Source: JACOTK01 sp963743945 (GTDB lineage: Bacteria > Actinomycetota > Acidimicrobiia > Acidimicrobiales > CADCSY01). From it: a DNA stretch of 64,000 nt. The DNA is taken from positions 1 through 64,000 of the forward strand of contig CAVURO010000008.1 in the NCBI GenBank assembly GCA_963743945.1, read 5' to 3'. Every line of letters starts with the position of its first letter. Positions within the stretch are counted from its first letter, which is position 1. The notes beneath the pieces are model-generated. The model was not told the DNA's origin. It worked only from the letters and a program-made list of their open reading frames with translations, and searched no databases. Both the position numbers and the translations under genes were made by a program. This document shows, piece after piece, positions 17,106 to 26,843 of this stretch.

Positions 17106-17407
17106 GCGTCGACTACTCCTGGTACCTCTTCCTGGGCGCAGCGCTGTTCGCCATCGGCGCCTACGGCCTGTTGATACGGCGCAACCCACTGGTGATGTTC
17201 ATGTGCATCGAGCTCATGTTGAACGCGGTCAACCTGACCTTCGTCACCTTCTCCAGGATGCTCGATGACATCGGGGGCCAGGTGGTGGTGTTCTTCGTAC
17301 TCGTGGTTGCCGCCGCGGAGGTCGTGGTGGGCCTGGGCATCCTGGTGTCCATCCTGCGCCGGCGTCCGAGCGCCAATGTCGACGACATCTCGGCCTTGAA
17401 GGGTTAG
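17102..17407 (+). CDS. nuoK: NADH-quinone oxidoreductase subunit K
   Basis: A 101-residue membrane protein (ND4L family) with three helices. The first membrane glutamate lies in FMCIELMLNAVNL and the second in VAAAEVVVGLGI; both are conserved proton-pathway residues. The length is normal. It overlaps nuoJ by 4 nt and ends 8 bp before nuoL. Confidence 0.96.
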   Translation: MSVDYSWYLFLGAALFAIGAYGLLIRRNPLVMFMCIELMLNAVNLTFVTFSRMLDDIGGQVVVFFVLVVAAAEVVVGLGILVSILRRRPSANVDDISALKG

Positions 17408-17415
17408 GGGCGGTC

Positions 17416-19341
17416 ATGCTCAGTGCTGTGTGGTTGGTCCCTGCCCTGCCACTGCTCGGATTCCTCACGCTTGCACTGGTCGGTCGGCGCCTGGCCGACC
17501 CGATGGCCGGGTGGCTCGCAACCTCGGTGATGGCGGGCTCGTTCGCTGCGGCCGTCACGACCTTCGTCGGCTTGATCGGGCGGAGCGAGCACGAACGACA
17601 GTTCGTCTTCCATCTCTTCACGTGGATTCCCTCGGGTGACCTCACCGTTGACGCAGGCTTTCTCGTCGACCCCCTGTCGGTCACCATGGCGTTGTTCGTC
17701 ACCGGCGTCGGCACGCTCATCCACCTCTACTCGATCGGCTACATGCACGGGGACAGTCGCTTTCCCCGCTTCTTCGTCTACCTCAATCTCTTCGCGTTCT
17801 CGATGCTCATGCTGGTGCTGGGCGACAATCTGATTCTGACCTTCCTGGGCTGGGAAGGCGTCGGCGCATGTTCCTATCTCCTGATCTCGTTCTGGTTCGA
17901 GCGCGAATCGGCGGCGGTGGCGGGAAAGAAGGCCTTCATCACCAATCGTGTCGGCGACTGGGGCTTCATGGTCGCGATCTTCCTCACCTTCGCGACGCTC
18001 GGCTCGGTTGCCTATGTCGGCGATGCGGGCATTCTCGAGGGTGCCTCCGGACTGTCTCGGACGACGGCAGTGGCGATCTCATTGCTGCTGTTCGTCGGCG
18101 CTGCGGGCAAGTCGGCGCAGCTTCCGCTCTACGTCTGGCTGCCTGATGCCATGGAGGGCCCGACGCCTGTCTCAGCGCTCATCCATGCAGCGACCATGGT
18201 GACCTCGGGCGTCTATCTCATGGTCCGTGTCAACCCCATCCTGGCGATGGCGGAAGATGCAACCTGGGTGATCGCCATCGTGGGCGCGGCCACGGCCTTG
18301 TTCGCGGCCACCTGCGCGGTTTCCCAGCGGGACATCAAGAAGGTCCTTGCCTACTCCACGGTCTCGCAACTGGGGTTCATGTTCCTCGCCGTCGGCTCGG
18401 GCGCCTATGTGGCCGCCATCTTCCATATGGTGACCCACGCGTTCTTCAAGGCATTGCTGTTCCTGGGTGCGGGCTCGGTGATCCACGGCATGGATCACGA
18501 GCAGGACATGCGCTTCATGGGCGGGCTGCGCAAGCTGATGCCGATCACCGGAGCCACCTTCATCATCGGTTGGCTGGCGATCGCAGGCGTCCCGCCCTTT
18601 GCCGGGTTCTGGTCGAAGGACGAGATTCTCGTCGCGGCGTTCGACAAGAGTCCTGCGCTCTGGGCCATCGGCCTGGTGACGGCCGTTCTGACCGCCTACT
18701 ACATGAGTCGCATGGTCTTCATGGTGTTCTACGGTGACCTCGGTGCTCGGGCGCCCGAGGTGCACGAAGGCACCGGGGACACGCACACCGCTCACGACGG
18801 GCATGCGTCGGCGCCGCACGAGTCCCCGTGGTTGATGTGGGTGCCGTTGGTCATCCTCGCCATGGCCGCCGCTCTGGCAGGGGGCTTGAATCTGCCGGAG
18901 GTCCTCACCCTCGAGCACTTTCTCGAACCCATCTTCCTCGGACATGTTCACGAGGCGGCCGTCAGCGGCGCGGGGAAGGTGGTTCTGGGTGCCCTTGCGG
19001 TGATCGGAGCAGCGCTGGGCATCCTCGCCGCCCGTGCGTTCTACCTGCGTGGGGCCAAACCTGTCGAGCGCATCGAGCCGGCCGTGTTGCGCCGGGCCTG
19101 GTTCGTCGACGAGGGCATGGCGGCGTTCTTCGGCGGCCCGGGCCGTGCCATTGCGCAGGGTGCGGCAGACCTGGACCGCGAGATCGTCGACGGGGCGGTC
19201 AACGGTGTGGCTGTGGCCGTACGTGAGGCAGGGACCCAACTGCGACAGGTTCAGACCGGGAACGTGCGTCAGTATGCGCTCGGCATGGCAGGTGGCGCTG
19301 CGCTCCTGCTCGGATTCTTCTTTCTGAGGATGGGCTTGTGA
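17416..19341 (+). CDS. nuoL: NADH-quinone oxidoreductase subunit L (antiporter-like)
   Basis: A 641-residue antiporter-like subunit (ND5 family) at the distal end of the membrane arm. It has many helices, the helix 5 region FLGWEGVGACSYLLI with the key Glu, and a conserved Lys in the GAAGKSAQLPLYVWLPDAM segment. A His-containing hydrophilic loop lies near residues 450-475. The C-terminus carries the long lateral-helix region and ends in a membrane anchor. It overlaps nuoM by 4 nt. Confidence 0.96.
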   Translation: MLSAVWLVPALPLLGFLTLALVGRRLADPMAGWLATSVMAGSFAAAVTTFVGLIGRSEHERQFVFHLFTWIPSGDLTVDAGFLVDPLSVTMALFVTGVGTLIHLYSIGYMHGDSRFPRFFVYLNLFAFSMLMLVLGDNLILTFLGWEGVGACSYLLISFWFERESAAVAGKKAFITNRVGDWGFMVAIFLTFATLGSVAYVGDAGILEGASGLSRTTAVAISLLLFVGAAGKSAQLPLYVWLPDAMEGPTPVSALIHAATMVTSGVYLMVRVNPILAMAEDATWVIAIVGAATALFAATCAVSQRDIKKVLAYSTVSQLGFMFLAVGSGAYVAAIFHMVTHAFFKALLFLGAGSVIHGMDHEQDMRFMGGLRKLMPITGATFIIGWLAIAGVPPFAGFWSKDEILVAAFDKSPALWAIGLVTAVLTAYYMSRMVFMVFYGDLGARAPEVHEGTGDTHTAHDGHASAPHESPWLMWVPLVILAMAAALAGGLNLPEVLTLEHFLEPIFLGHVHEAAVSGAGKVVLGALAVIGAALGILAARAFYLRGAKPVERIEPAVLRRAWFVDEGMAAFFGGPGRAIAQGAADLDREIVDGAVNGVAVAVREAGTQLRQVQTGNVRQYALGMAGGAALLLGFFFLRMGL

Positions 19342-20966
19342 ACGTGCTTCCGGTGCTGTCCACCCTTTCCACGGGCGATGCGGCCGGCGGGGCCGGCTTC
19401 CCACTGCTCACCGCCCTTGTGGTGCTCCCGGTGATCGGCGCGCTTCTCGTCGCGATTGCACCGCGTGGGTACGGCGAGTTCGCCCGCCTGATCGGGCTGC
19501 TGACGTCGGTTTCGGTCGGAGCGATCACCATCTACCTGTTGACGCAGTTCGACGCGGCCGATGCCGGGTTCCAGTTCACCACGCAACACATCTGGATCGA
19601 GCAACTCGGGATCTCGTGGCATCTCGGCGTGGACGGCATCTCGTTGTTCCTGGTGATCCTGACCGGACTGCTGTTTCCGTTGGTGATGGTCGGTGTGACC
19701 CCGCACCACGATCCGAAGCCCTACACGGCGTGGTTGCTTCTGCTCGAAGCCGGCTGCATGGGCGTCTTCCTGTCGCTCGACCTCTTCCTCTTCTTCGTGG
19801 CCTTCGAGATCGTGCTTGTGCCGATGTACTTCCTGATCGGCGGCTGGGGCTACGGCGAGCGTGTCTACGCGGCGCTCAAGTTCTTTCTCTTCACCATGGC
19901 CGGGTCCGCACTGATGCTGGTCGGCATCCTGACCCTGGTCTTCCTTCACCAGAAGGCAACCGGTGTTCTCACCTTCGATCTCGTCACCCTCGCCGATTCC
20001 CAGTCGGTGGCCGAGGGAACGGCGCGGTGGCTCTTCCTGGCATTCGCCCTGGCATTTGCCGTCAAGGTGCCGATCTTCCCGTTGCACACGTGGCTGCCCG
20101 ATGCGCACACCCAGGCGCCGACGGGAGCGTCGGTCATCCTCGCGGGCGTCATGCTCAAGCTCGGCACCTACGGACTGCTGCGTTTCGGCCTGTATCTCTT
20201 CCCCGAGGCGGCATCGCACTTCGCGCCTCTGCTCGTCACCCTTGGTGTCATCGGCATCATCTACGGGGCAGTGGTCGCAGCGATGCAACGCGACCTGAAA
20301 CGGCTCGTGGCCTACTCATCGGTTGCCCACCTGGGTTTCATCGTCCTCGGATCCTTCGCCTTCACCACGCAGGGACTCGAGGGCGGCATCCTGCAGATGG
20401 TCAACCACGGCGTTTCGACGGGTGCGCTCTTCCTGCTGGTCGGCATGATCTATGAGCGGCGACATACTCGAGAGATCTCCGAGTTGCACGGCCTGCAGAA
20501 GGCCGCGCCGGTCCTTGCCGTCGTCTTCACGGTGGTGATGTTCAGCTCCATAGGTCTGCCCGGCCTGAACGGCTTCGTCGGCGAGTTCCTGATCCTGATG
20601 GGCAGTTTCCTGACCCGCCGTTGGTGGTCCATCGCTGCCGCCGCCGGGGTCATCCTTGCGGCCCTGTATCTGCTGTGGGCCTATCAGCGGGTGTTCCACG
20701 GCGAGCCGGAGGGGGAGAATGCAACGATGCCCGACCTCACCTGGCGGGAGGGTTTCGTGCTGGCGCCACTTCTGGTGGCGATCGTGGGCCTGGGGGTGTA
20801 TCCCAAGCCGATGCTCGAGCGGATTGAGCCGGCCGTGGACCGATTGATCAGCCACGTCGAGGACAACAGTGATTTCGAACGCCCGGCGGCGCGGTCGACA
20901 ACGCCGGCATCGGCCTCGGAGTCCGAGGGCGCCCAGCATGAACGCACGGGAGGAAGCGGCCGATGA
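19338..20966 (+). CDS. nuoM: NADH-quinone oxidoreductase subunit M (antiporter-like)
   Basis: A 542-residue ND4-family subunit. Recognisable segments are FFVAFEIVLVPMYFLIGGWG with the helix 5 glutamate and AVKVPIFPLHTWLPDAHTQAP with the central lysine. It starts with GTG at 19338 overlapping the nuoL stop. The C-terminal 50 residues after the last helix are hydrophilic, Ser/Glu-rich and longer than usual. It pumps protons as part of the membrane arm. Confidence 0.96.
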   Translation: MNVLPVLSTLSTGDAAGGAGFPLLTALVVLPVIGALLVAIAPRGYGEFARLIGLLTSVSVGAITIYLLTQFDAADAGFQFTTQHIWIEQLGISWHLGVDGISLFLVILTGLLFPLVMVGVTPHHDPKPYTAWLLLLEAGCMGVFLSLDLFLFFVAFEIVLVPMYFLIGGWGYGERVYAALKFFLFTMAGSALMLVGILTLVFLHQKATGVLTFDLVTLADSQSVAEGTARWLFLAFALAFAVKVPIFPLHTWLPDAHTQAPTGASVILAGVMLKLGTYGLLRFGLYLFPEAASHFAPLLVTLGVIGIIYGAVVAAMQRDLKRLVAYSSVAHLGFIVLGSFAFTTQGLEGGILQMVNHGVSTGALFLLVGMIYERRHTREISELHGLQKAAPVLAVVFTVVMFSSIGLPGLNGFVGEFLILMGSFLTRRWWSIAAAAGVILAALYLLWAYQRVFHGEPEGENATMPDLTWREGFVLAPLLVAIVGLGVYPKPMLERIEPAVDRLISHVEDNSDFERPAARSTTPASASESEGAQHERTGGSGR

Positions 20967-22507
20967 TCGCCGGCATGTTCGCCCAACTCGGCGTCCCGAC
21001 CGAGGCCCCTTTCGCTGCGCCCGAGGTGGCCTGGTCGGCGCTCACCCCGCTTCTCATTCTCATCGTCGGAGCACTGGCCCTGCTGGTGGTCACCGCTCTG
21101 GTGCCGCGGACGCTGCCCGTCGGGTTCTTCACGGTCACCACGGTGGCCGTTGCCGCCGCCGCGGCGGTCGCGTCGTTGGGTTCGTGGGATCGTGTGACCG
21201 ACCCCGATCGGGGCCCTTACCTGGCGATTGCCGGAGCGATCACCATTGATGGGTTCTCCGTGTTGGCGACGGCGCTCCTGGCCATCACCGTGGTCCTTGT
21301 CGCCCTCCTCGCCGACGGCTATCTGCGTCGAGAAGGCCTGGGCGCGGCCGAGTTCTCGGTGTTGGTGCTGCTCTCGGCGTCGGGTGGGGTGATGATGGCG
21401 CTGGCCAACGACCTCATCGTCATGTTCCTCGGCCTGGAGGTGCTTTCGATCGCGCTGTACGTGCTTGCAGGCTTCCAGGGCGACCGTCGCGAGTCGCAGG
21501 AGTCGGCGATGAAGTACTTCCTGCTCGGCGCCTTTGCCTCGGCTTTCCTGTTGTACGGCATCGCGTTGGTCTACGGCGCGACCGGTTCGACGAATCTCGG
21601 CGAGATCGCCGGTTTCCTGGCTCGTAACGTACCGAGTGAACGGGGTCTGCTGCTCGGCGGCATGGCCATGTTGATCGTCGGCTTCGGCTTCAAGATCGGG
21701 GTGGTGCCCTTCCAGAGCTGGGTTCCCGACGTCTACCAGGGCGCGCCGACTCCGGTGACGGCCTTCATGGCCTCCGGGGTCAAGGTTGCCGGATTTGCTG
21801 CGCTCCTGCGGGTGATCGTCTCGGCGCTGTCGGTTCAGGCACAGGATTGGCGGCCGGTCATGTGGCTCCTGGCGATGCTCACCCTGGTGGTCGGACCCGC
21901 GATGGCCATCGTTCAGACCGATGTGAAGCGGATGCTCGCGTACAGCTCGATCAGCCACGCGGGGTTCATCCTGATCGGCGTGCAGGCTGCATCCGACCGG
22001 GGAACCGCCGGCGCCATGTTCTATCTCTTCGCCTATTCCTTCATGGCCCTGGGCGCCTTTGGCGTGGTCAGCCTCGTCGCACGACAGGGCGACGAGAGCG
22101 CGGACCTCGACCGGTTTCGGGGACTCTCGAAACGTCGACCCGGCCTCGCGCTCGTGTTCACCGTCTTTCTTCTGGGCCAGACCGGGGTGCCCCTGACGTC
22201 GGGATTCATGGCCAAGTTCTCGGTCATCGGTGCAGCGGTCGCCTCCGAGAGCTATGCCCTTGCGATGGCTGCGATGCTCACCTCGGTGGTCGGGGCGTTC
22301 GCCTACCTGCGGGTGATCGTCGCGATGTACCTCGGCGACGACGAGGAGATGGCGGAAGAGGGCAACAGGCGCGTTCAGATCCCTGCAGCAGCCGGACTGG
22401 CGTTGGGGCTCGCCCTGGCCGTCACCGTCACCGTCGGTGTGTTGCCTTCCACCGTCCTCGATGCGGCCCGTGACGCGGTGCCCGCTCGTCTCACTCCCAG
22501 CCGTTAG
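20963..22507 (+). CDS. nuoN: NADH-quinone oxidoreductase subunit N (antiporter-like)
   Basis: A 514-residue ND2-family subunit and the last gene of the 21-gene run. The conserved segments include VMFLGLEVLSIALYVLAG with the key Glu and IGVVPFQSWVPDVYQGAPTP with the central Lys just before it. It overlaps nuoM by 4 nt and is complete in one frame, unlike its paralogue at 36571. It is convergent with the cyclic-di-GMP gene; I find no convincing terminator in the 86-nt gap. Confidence 0.96.
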   Translation: MIAGMFAQLGVPTEAPFAAPEVAWSALTPLLILIVGALALLVVTALVPRTLPVGFFTVTTVAVAAAAAVASLGSWDRVTDPDRGPYLAIAGAITIDGFSVLATALLAITVVLVALLADGYLRREGLGAAEFSVLVLLSASGGVMMALANDLIVMFLGLEVLSIALYVLAGFQGDRRESQESAMKYFLLGAFASAFLLYGIALVYGATGSTNLGEIAGFLARNVPSERGLLLGGMAMLIVGFGFKIGVVPFQSWVPDVYQGAPTPVTAFMASGVKVAGFAALLRVIVSALSVQAQDWRPVMWLLAMLTLVVGPAMAIVQTDVKRMLAYSSISHAGFILIGVQAASDRGTAGAMFYLFAYSFMALGAFGVVSLVARQGDESADLDRFRGLSKRRPGLALVFTVFLLGQTGVPLTSGFMAKFSVIGAAVASESYALAMAAMLTSVVGAFAYLRVIVAMYLGDDEEMAEEGNRRVQIPAAAGLALGLALAVTVTVGVLPSTVLDAARDAVPARLTPSR

Positions 22508-22593
22508 GACCTCGTCCACCCCCAGCCGTTGGGCGCGGCGGCCCTGCGGGACGGATCTCCGAGGGCCTCGTCTCGGTCAACGGTTCGATGGGC

Positions 22594-25500
22594 TCAGTTC
22601 TGGTTGTCCAAGCGGATGGTTCCCACGTCTCGAAGGTAGGGGGAGGGCGTCCTGCCGGTCATGGTCAGGTCCAACAGGTTGACCGGCATGGGTCGGGCAA
22701 AGAGGTAGCCCTGACCGAGGACACAGCCGAGTCCCTGGAGGATTTCGAGCTGCTGGGCCGTCTCGATGCCCTCTGCCAGGGGATGGGCGCGCATCTGGTG
22801 GGCAAGCTCGATGATCGAGGTGATCAATCGCAGGTCGGGGTCCGGCCCTCGTAAGGCCTGGACGAAGCTCTTGTCGATCTTGATGACGTCGAAGGGAAAT
22901 TGCTGCAGGTAGCCGAGAGAGGAGTACCCGGTTCCGAAGTCGTCGACACCCACCATGACGCCTGTCGCCCGCAGATCCCTGAGGGTCTTTTCGTTGTTCG
23001 TCCCGTCGATCATGGTTCGTTCGGTGATCTCCAGGTGCAGACAGGTCGGTTCGAGCCCGAATCGATCGAGGGCATCCAGGACCTCGGCCGCAAACGTCTC
23101 GTCCAACTGTCCCGCTGCCACATTGACTGCCAGTGACGAGGGAGCGGCATCGCCGAACCTCAGCTGCCACGAACGCAGCTGTTGGCATGCTTCCTCCAAC
23201 ACCCAGCGCCCGAGCGGCACCACGAGCCCCGACTCCTCGGCGAGTGCGATGAAGTCATCGGGCATCAGCAGTCCACGTTCGGGATGTTGCCAGCGGACGA
23301 GTGCCTCGACCCCCAGGATCTCGAGGGTCGTGAGCGACACGATCGGTTGGTAGTGGAGCACGAGTTGGTCGTTGCTGATGGCACCCTCGAGTGCACTGCG
23401 AAGGGACAGGTGTTCGAAGACCTGGGCACGCAGATCCTCCTCGAAGATCTGGCTCTGCGCAGTGCCCTTCTCCTTGGCCAGATAGAGCGCCATATCCGCG
23501 TTGCGCATGAGTTTCTCGGGCAGGATCTCCTCGTGGTGTCGGGCGATCGCCACGCCGATGCTTGCGGTCACGACGATGTGGTGGCCGTTGATCGTGATCG
23601 GTTCGGCGGTGACGGCGTGAATGCGATCCGTGACCGACATGACCTCCTGTTCGGTGGCGGACTGGTGCAGCAGAACCGCAAACTCATCGCTACCGAGGCG
23701 AACGGCGACGTCGTGGGTCCGAAGACATGAACGAAGACGATCAGCAGTGATCCTGAGCAGCTGGTCGCCGACGCTGTGTCCGAGCTGTTCGTTGATCGCC
23801 TTGAAGTCGTCGAGGTCCATCACCAACACGACCAGGGCGCCCTGGTCGTGTTGGTCGTCATCGGTACCGGCAAGCGCCTCACTCAGTTGCTCGACGAACA
23901 TGGTTCGGTTTCCGAGGCCGGTCAGGATGTCATGTCGGGACTGGTAGGCAAGGTCGTCCTCGAGCACCCGGTTCACCGTCACGTCGCGCGCGTTGACGAC
24001 GAGTCCGTTGACCGCCGGCTCGCCACGCAGGTCGGTGACCAGCAGGTCGATGGCCCTCGTTCGGTTCCGCTGATCGACGAAGCGCACCTCTTTCGAGAAG
24101 CTCTCGGTTTCCCCGGAGAGGAGGGCGGCCCAGTCACCTTCGAGCCTCTTGCCCTCGTCGACCGGGATCATGGTGAAAAGGTCGCCGCCCAGGAGCTCCT
24201 CGGGCTGGTAGTGGAGCACTTTGGTCACCGACGGGCTGACGTAGGTGATGATGCCCGCCGGGTTGACGATGGCCACGACATCACTGGAGTTCTGCACCAG
24301 GGCGCGGAAGCGTGCTTCGCTGCGGGCGAGCTTCTCCTCGGCGTGCTTGCGTTCGGTGACGTTGCGGGCATTGATGAGGATGCCGTTGATCTCGGGCTGA
24401 TCGGCCATGTTCGAGGCGACGAGTTCGAAGGGCAGGTACGACCCGTCTGCCAGACCGATCCGTGCCTCGACGGACGCGGTTGTTCCGACCGACGCTCTGA
24501 CTCGCACCATCATCTCTCGGACCCGCTCGGCGTCGTCGGGGTGAAGGAGCTCGGCGATGGTCATTGCCGTCAGCGCTGTCTCGCTGAAGCCGAGCAGGTG
24601 CTGAGCGGCGGGGCTCATGAAGGAGAACCCGCCGGTCCGGTCGGCAACGCAGACGATGTCCGAGCTGTGCTCGATCATGGCGCGGAACCGTCGCTCATCC
24701 TCTTGCCGGTGCAGATCGCGGGCCAGCAGGGCGCTCTCCATGGCAAGTGACACCTCCGACGACAGCGCTTCGAGGCTCAGCAACACCGGGGTTGGTATGT
24801 CGACGGGGCTGGAGACGATGAGGAGCCCTCGCAGATCGCCATGGGTGCCCAACGGAATCACCGCGGTGCTGATGGTTCCACTCTGCAGGCCGATGATGGT
24901 CCGACGCGGCAGGTCCACGGGTGGCGATGCCGGGACGTACACGAGTTGTCGTTGGCGAATGCCGTCCAGAAACGGTGGGGCGAGATCACCGGTCCGAATC
25001 GTGGCCCCGGTGGCGTCCAGAGCCTGACTACCGGTTGCCGCAACGACGGTCATGGCCTCCTCGGGGCCGATGGCAAGGCTGACCCGAATGGCGCTCTCGT
25101 TCCCCATCAGGGCAGTGGCGGCGGTGATGGCGCCGACGTGGATCTCCTCATCGGTTGTGGCGGCCACCAGGGTCAGGCCGGCCTCACGCAGCGCCCGCTC
25201 CCGCATGGCGATCTCCTCGCTGGCTCTGACGAGCTCGACGAGGCGAGCCACGACGAGGACGGACAGGACGACCGAGGCGGTGACCACGACAGGCAGGTCG
25301 ACGGCGAGGTCGCGGGTGATCTCGAAGGCGAGGATGGCCGGGGTGACGAGCAGGGGCGCTGCCAACGTCGCCACCCGACGGAATCGCAGCGTTTGCGTTT
25401 GTCGGGGGGGCGAGTCGGTGAGCACCTTCGCCGAGGGGTGCAGGATGCCGACCGTCCCCAGCACAAAGGAGAGCGCCGAGAGGGGAGGGATGAACCCGCC

Positions 25501-26136
25501 TTCGTAGAGACCGGCAGTCGACATGGTGAGCAGGAGATCCGAGATGAAGATCATCGCAAACGATCCGACCAGAAAATAGAAGCTGGGATTGCGCCAACCG
25601 GGACCGACGATGAGGAACACGATGGCGGTCAGCAGCGCCAGGGTGAGGCCCGAATAACCCGTGTTGACCAGGCGATCGGCAAGCGGGATGGTCGCATCGC
25701 GCACGTAGGGCGAAAGCAGGGTCGCCCATGCGACAACGCCGACCGTGGAACTGATCAGGAGCGAATCAAGCAGGTGCGCACGGTCGAGTCTCCCTGTCCG
25801 CATCTGCACGAGGCGGATCGTGCCGATGAGGAGGCACAGGTAGCCGACAACGAAGAGGACGTCTGCCGGCGATGGAAATGGGTAGTCAACCGTCGGGCTG
25901 AGGATGCCCAGCAGGATGTTTCCCGTGATGATCGATGCCCCGCCGGACCCAAACCATGTCCACGCCTCACGGCCGGGTCTGTCCAACCTGGCGGCGATCC
26001 GAAACATGGTTGCGACGGAGGCCGAGCCGATGGCCAGTGTGAGGATCTCGGCTGAGTCCTCCGTCATGAACAGGGTGAGACCGACAAAGGCGAGACCCAG
26101 CGTCAAGAACTGTTTCCAGGTCGGTTCGATCGCCAT
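22594..26136 (-). CDS. Membrane-anchored GAF-PAS-PAS-GGDEF-EAL cyclic-di-GMP protein
   Basis: About 1180 residues. The N-terminus has eight or nine membrane helices (about 10-300), then a GAF-like domain, two PAS domains (EHSSDIVCVADRTGG and QNSSDVVAIVNPAGI begin them), a GGDEF domain and an EAL domain. The GGDEF signature reads GSDEF. The EAL domain looks catalytic: EALVRW, NVAAGQL, LEITE, DDFGTGYSSL, KIDKSF, AEGIET and QGY are all present. It probably degrades c-di-GMP in response to a membrane or redox signal; whether it also makes c-di-GMP is open. I chose the ATG at 26136 because GAGGG lies upstream; an earlier start would add 26 residues. Confidence 0.93.
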   Translation of the reverse strand: MAIEPTWKQFLTLGLAFVGLTLFMTEDSAEILTLAIGSASVATMFRIAARLDRPGREAWTWFGSGGASIITGNILLGILSPTVDYPFPSPADVLFVVGYLCLLIGTIRLVQMRTGRLDRAHLLDSLLISSTVGVVAWATLLSPYVRDATIPLADRLVNTGYSGLTLALLTAIVFLIVGPGWRNPSFYFLVGSFAMIFISDLLLTMSTAGLYEGGFIPPLSALSFVLGTVGILHPSAKVLTDSPPRQTQTLRFRRVATLAAPLLVTPAILAFEITRDLAVDLPVVVTASVVLSVLVVARLVELVRASEEIAMRERALREAGLTLVAATTDEEIHVGAITAATALMGNESAIRVSLAIGPEEAMTVVAATGSQALDATGATIRTGDLAPPFLDGIRQRQLVYVPASPPVDLPRRTIIGLQSGTISTAVIPLGTHGDLRGLLIVSSPVDIPTPVLLSLEALSSEVSLAMESALLARDLHRQEDERRFRAMIEHSSDIVCVADRTGGFSFMSPAAQHLLGFSETALTAMTIAELLHPDDAERVREMMVRVRASVGTTASVEARIGLADGSYLPFELVASNMADQPEINGILINARNVTERKHAEEKLARSEARFRALVQNSSDVVAIVNPAGIITYVSPSVTKVLHYQPEELLGGDLFTMIPVDEGKRLEGDWAALLSGETESFSKEVRFVDQRNRTRAIDLLVTDLRGEPAVNGLVVNARDVTVNRVLEDDLAYQSRHDILTGLGNRTMFVEQLSEALAGTDDDQHDQGALVVLVMDLDDFKAINEQLGHSVGDQLLRITADRLRSCLRTHDVAVRLGSDEFAVLLHQSATEQEVMSVTDRIHAVTAEPITINGHHIVVTASIGVAIARHHEEILPEKLMRNADMALYLAKEKGTAQSQIFEEDLRAQVFEHLSLRSALEGAISNDQLVLHYQPIVSLTTLEILGVEALVRWQHPERGLLMPDDFIALAEESGLVVPLGRWVLEEACQQLRSWQLRFGDAAPSSLAVNVAAGQLDETFAAEVLDALDRFGLEPTCLHLEITERTMIDGTNNEKTLRDLRATGVMVGVDDFGTGYSSLGYLQQFPFDVIKIDKSFVQALRGPDPDLRLITSIIELAHQMRAHPLAEGIETAQQLEILQGLGCVLGQGYLFARPMPVNLLDLTMTGRTPSPYLRDVGTIRLDNQN

Positions 26137-26236
26137 GGGTCGCCCTCGTCCAGATGTCCTGTGGAAGTGCAGATTCTCGGCCCGCGGAGGACTGCGACGG
26201 CGATTCCCGAACACAACGGCAACCCGATGCTAACGG

Positions 26237-26269
26237 ATTGAGCGTGGAAACGGCACGATTGTGCTCAAT
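26237..26269. other. Inverted repeat upstream of the cyclic-di-GMP gene
   Basis: ATTGAGC (26237-26243) is repeated inverted as GCTCAAT (26263-26269), 19 bp apart. It lies about 100 bp upstream of the GGDEF-EAL start and 75 bp downstream of the arginine decarboxylase stop, on the strand both use. It could be an operator half-site pair or a weak transcript hairpin. Apart from it, the 207-nt gap shows no feature I can support. Confidence 0.3.
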
Positions 26270-26343
26270 TCGTGGCCATCTTCCTACGCTGGGTCTCCAG
26301 AACCCCAGTCGATCGCGGTATTGCCGACACACCGGGTGCTCGG

Positions 26344-26832
26344 CTACCAGGGGGCCGTGTCGTAGACCGCTGCCACCAGCGCACACACGGGCTGGTCCCG
26401 ACACGCAACCCCCTTGACGCGGCGTTGCACAGGGCCGAAGTTCGATGTCGGGCGTCCGGCACACATCGCGGCAAGGCTGGCCTGGATGTCGCTCTCCACC
26501 TGCTCACGACTGGTCCCGATGTGCTCGACGAACAGGCCCTTGCCTGAATCGGGTTCCTGTACCCAGCCGATGCCCGCAAAGCCATGCTGATCCGGAATGG
26601 TGACGCGCCTCTCGGCGATCACCAGGTACAGGCGGTCACCCCAGGTGCCGGCGAGTGCAGGGGGATCGTCACTCGAGATGATCTCGGAGTAGGCAGGGAT
26701 GACGGAGCTGAGTGGCAGCAGGTTGTAGTTGGCGATCGACGCGTCACGAAGCGCAGCGTCGAACGCAGCGACGGCCGTGGGTCCGGTGCCGACACCGGAG
26801 ACAATCGTGATGGACAAGCGCTTGCAATGCAA
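26344..26832 (-). CDS. Pyruvoyl-dependent arginine decarboxylase
   Basis: A 162-residue protein of the PvlArgDC family, which makes agmatine and CO2 from arginine. The proenzyme cleaves itself between two serines in NLLPLSSVIPAYSE (S42-S43 by this start), and the second Ser becomes the pyruvoyl group. The N-terminal ITIVSGVGTGPTAVAAFDAAL and the GFAGIGWVQEP strand fit the family. Size is normal. The start is not settled: TTG at 26832 is 11 nt after the upstream stop, and a TTG at 26817 would give a protein five residues shorter. It is in a two-gene unit with the GNAT-like gene. Product fate (polyamines, acid resistance) is not shown. Confidence 0.85.
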   Translation of the reverse strand: MHCKRLSITIVSGVGTGPTAVAAFDAALRDASIANYNLLPLSSVIPAYSEIISSDDPPALAGTWGDRLYLVIAERRVTIPDQHGFAGIGWVQEPDSGKGLFVEHIGTSREQVESDIQASLAAMCAGRPTSNFGPVQRRVKGVACRDQPVCALVAAVYDTAPW

Positions 26833-26843
26833 TGGCGTGGTGC

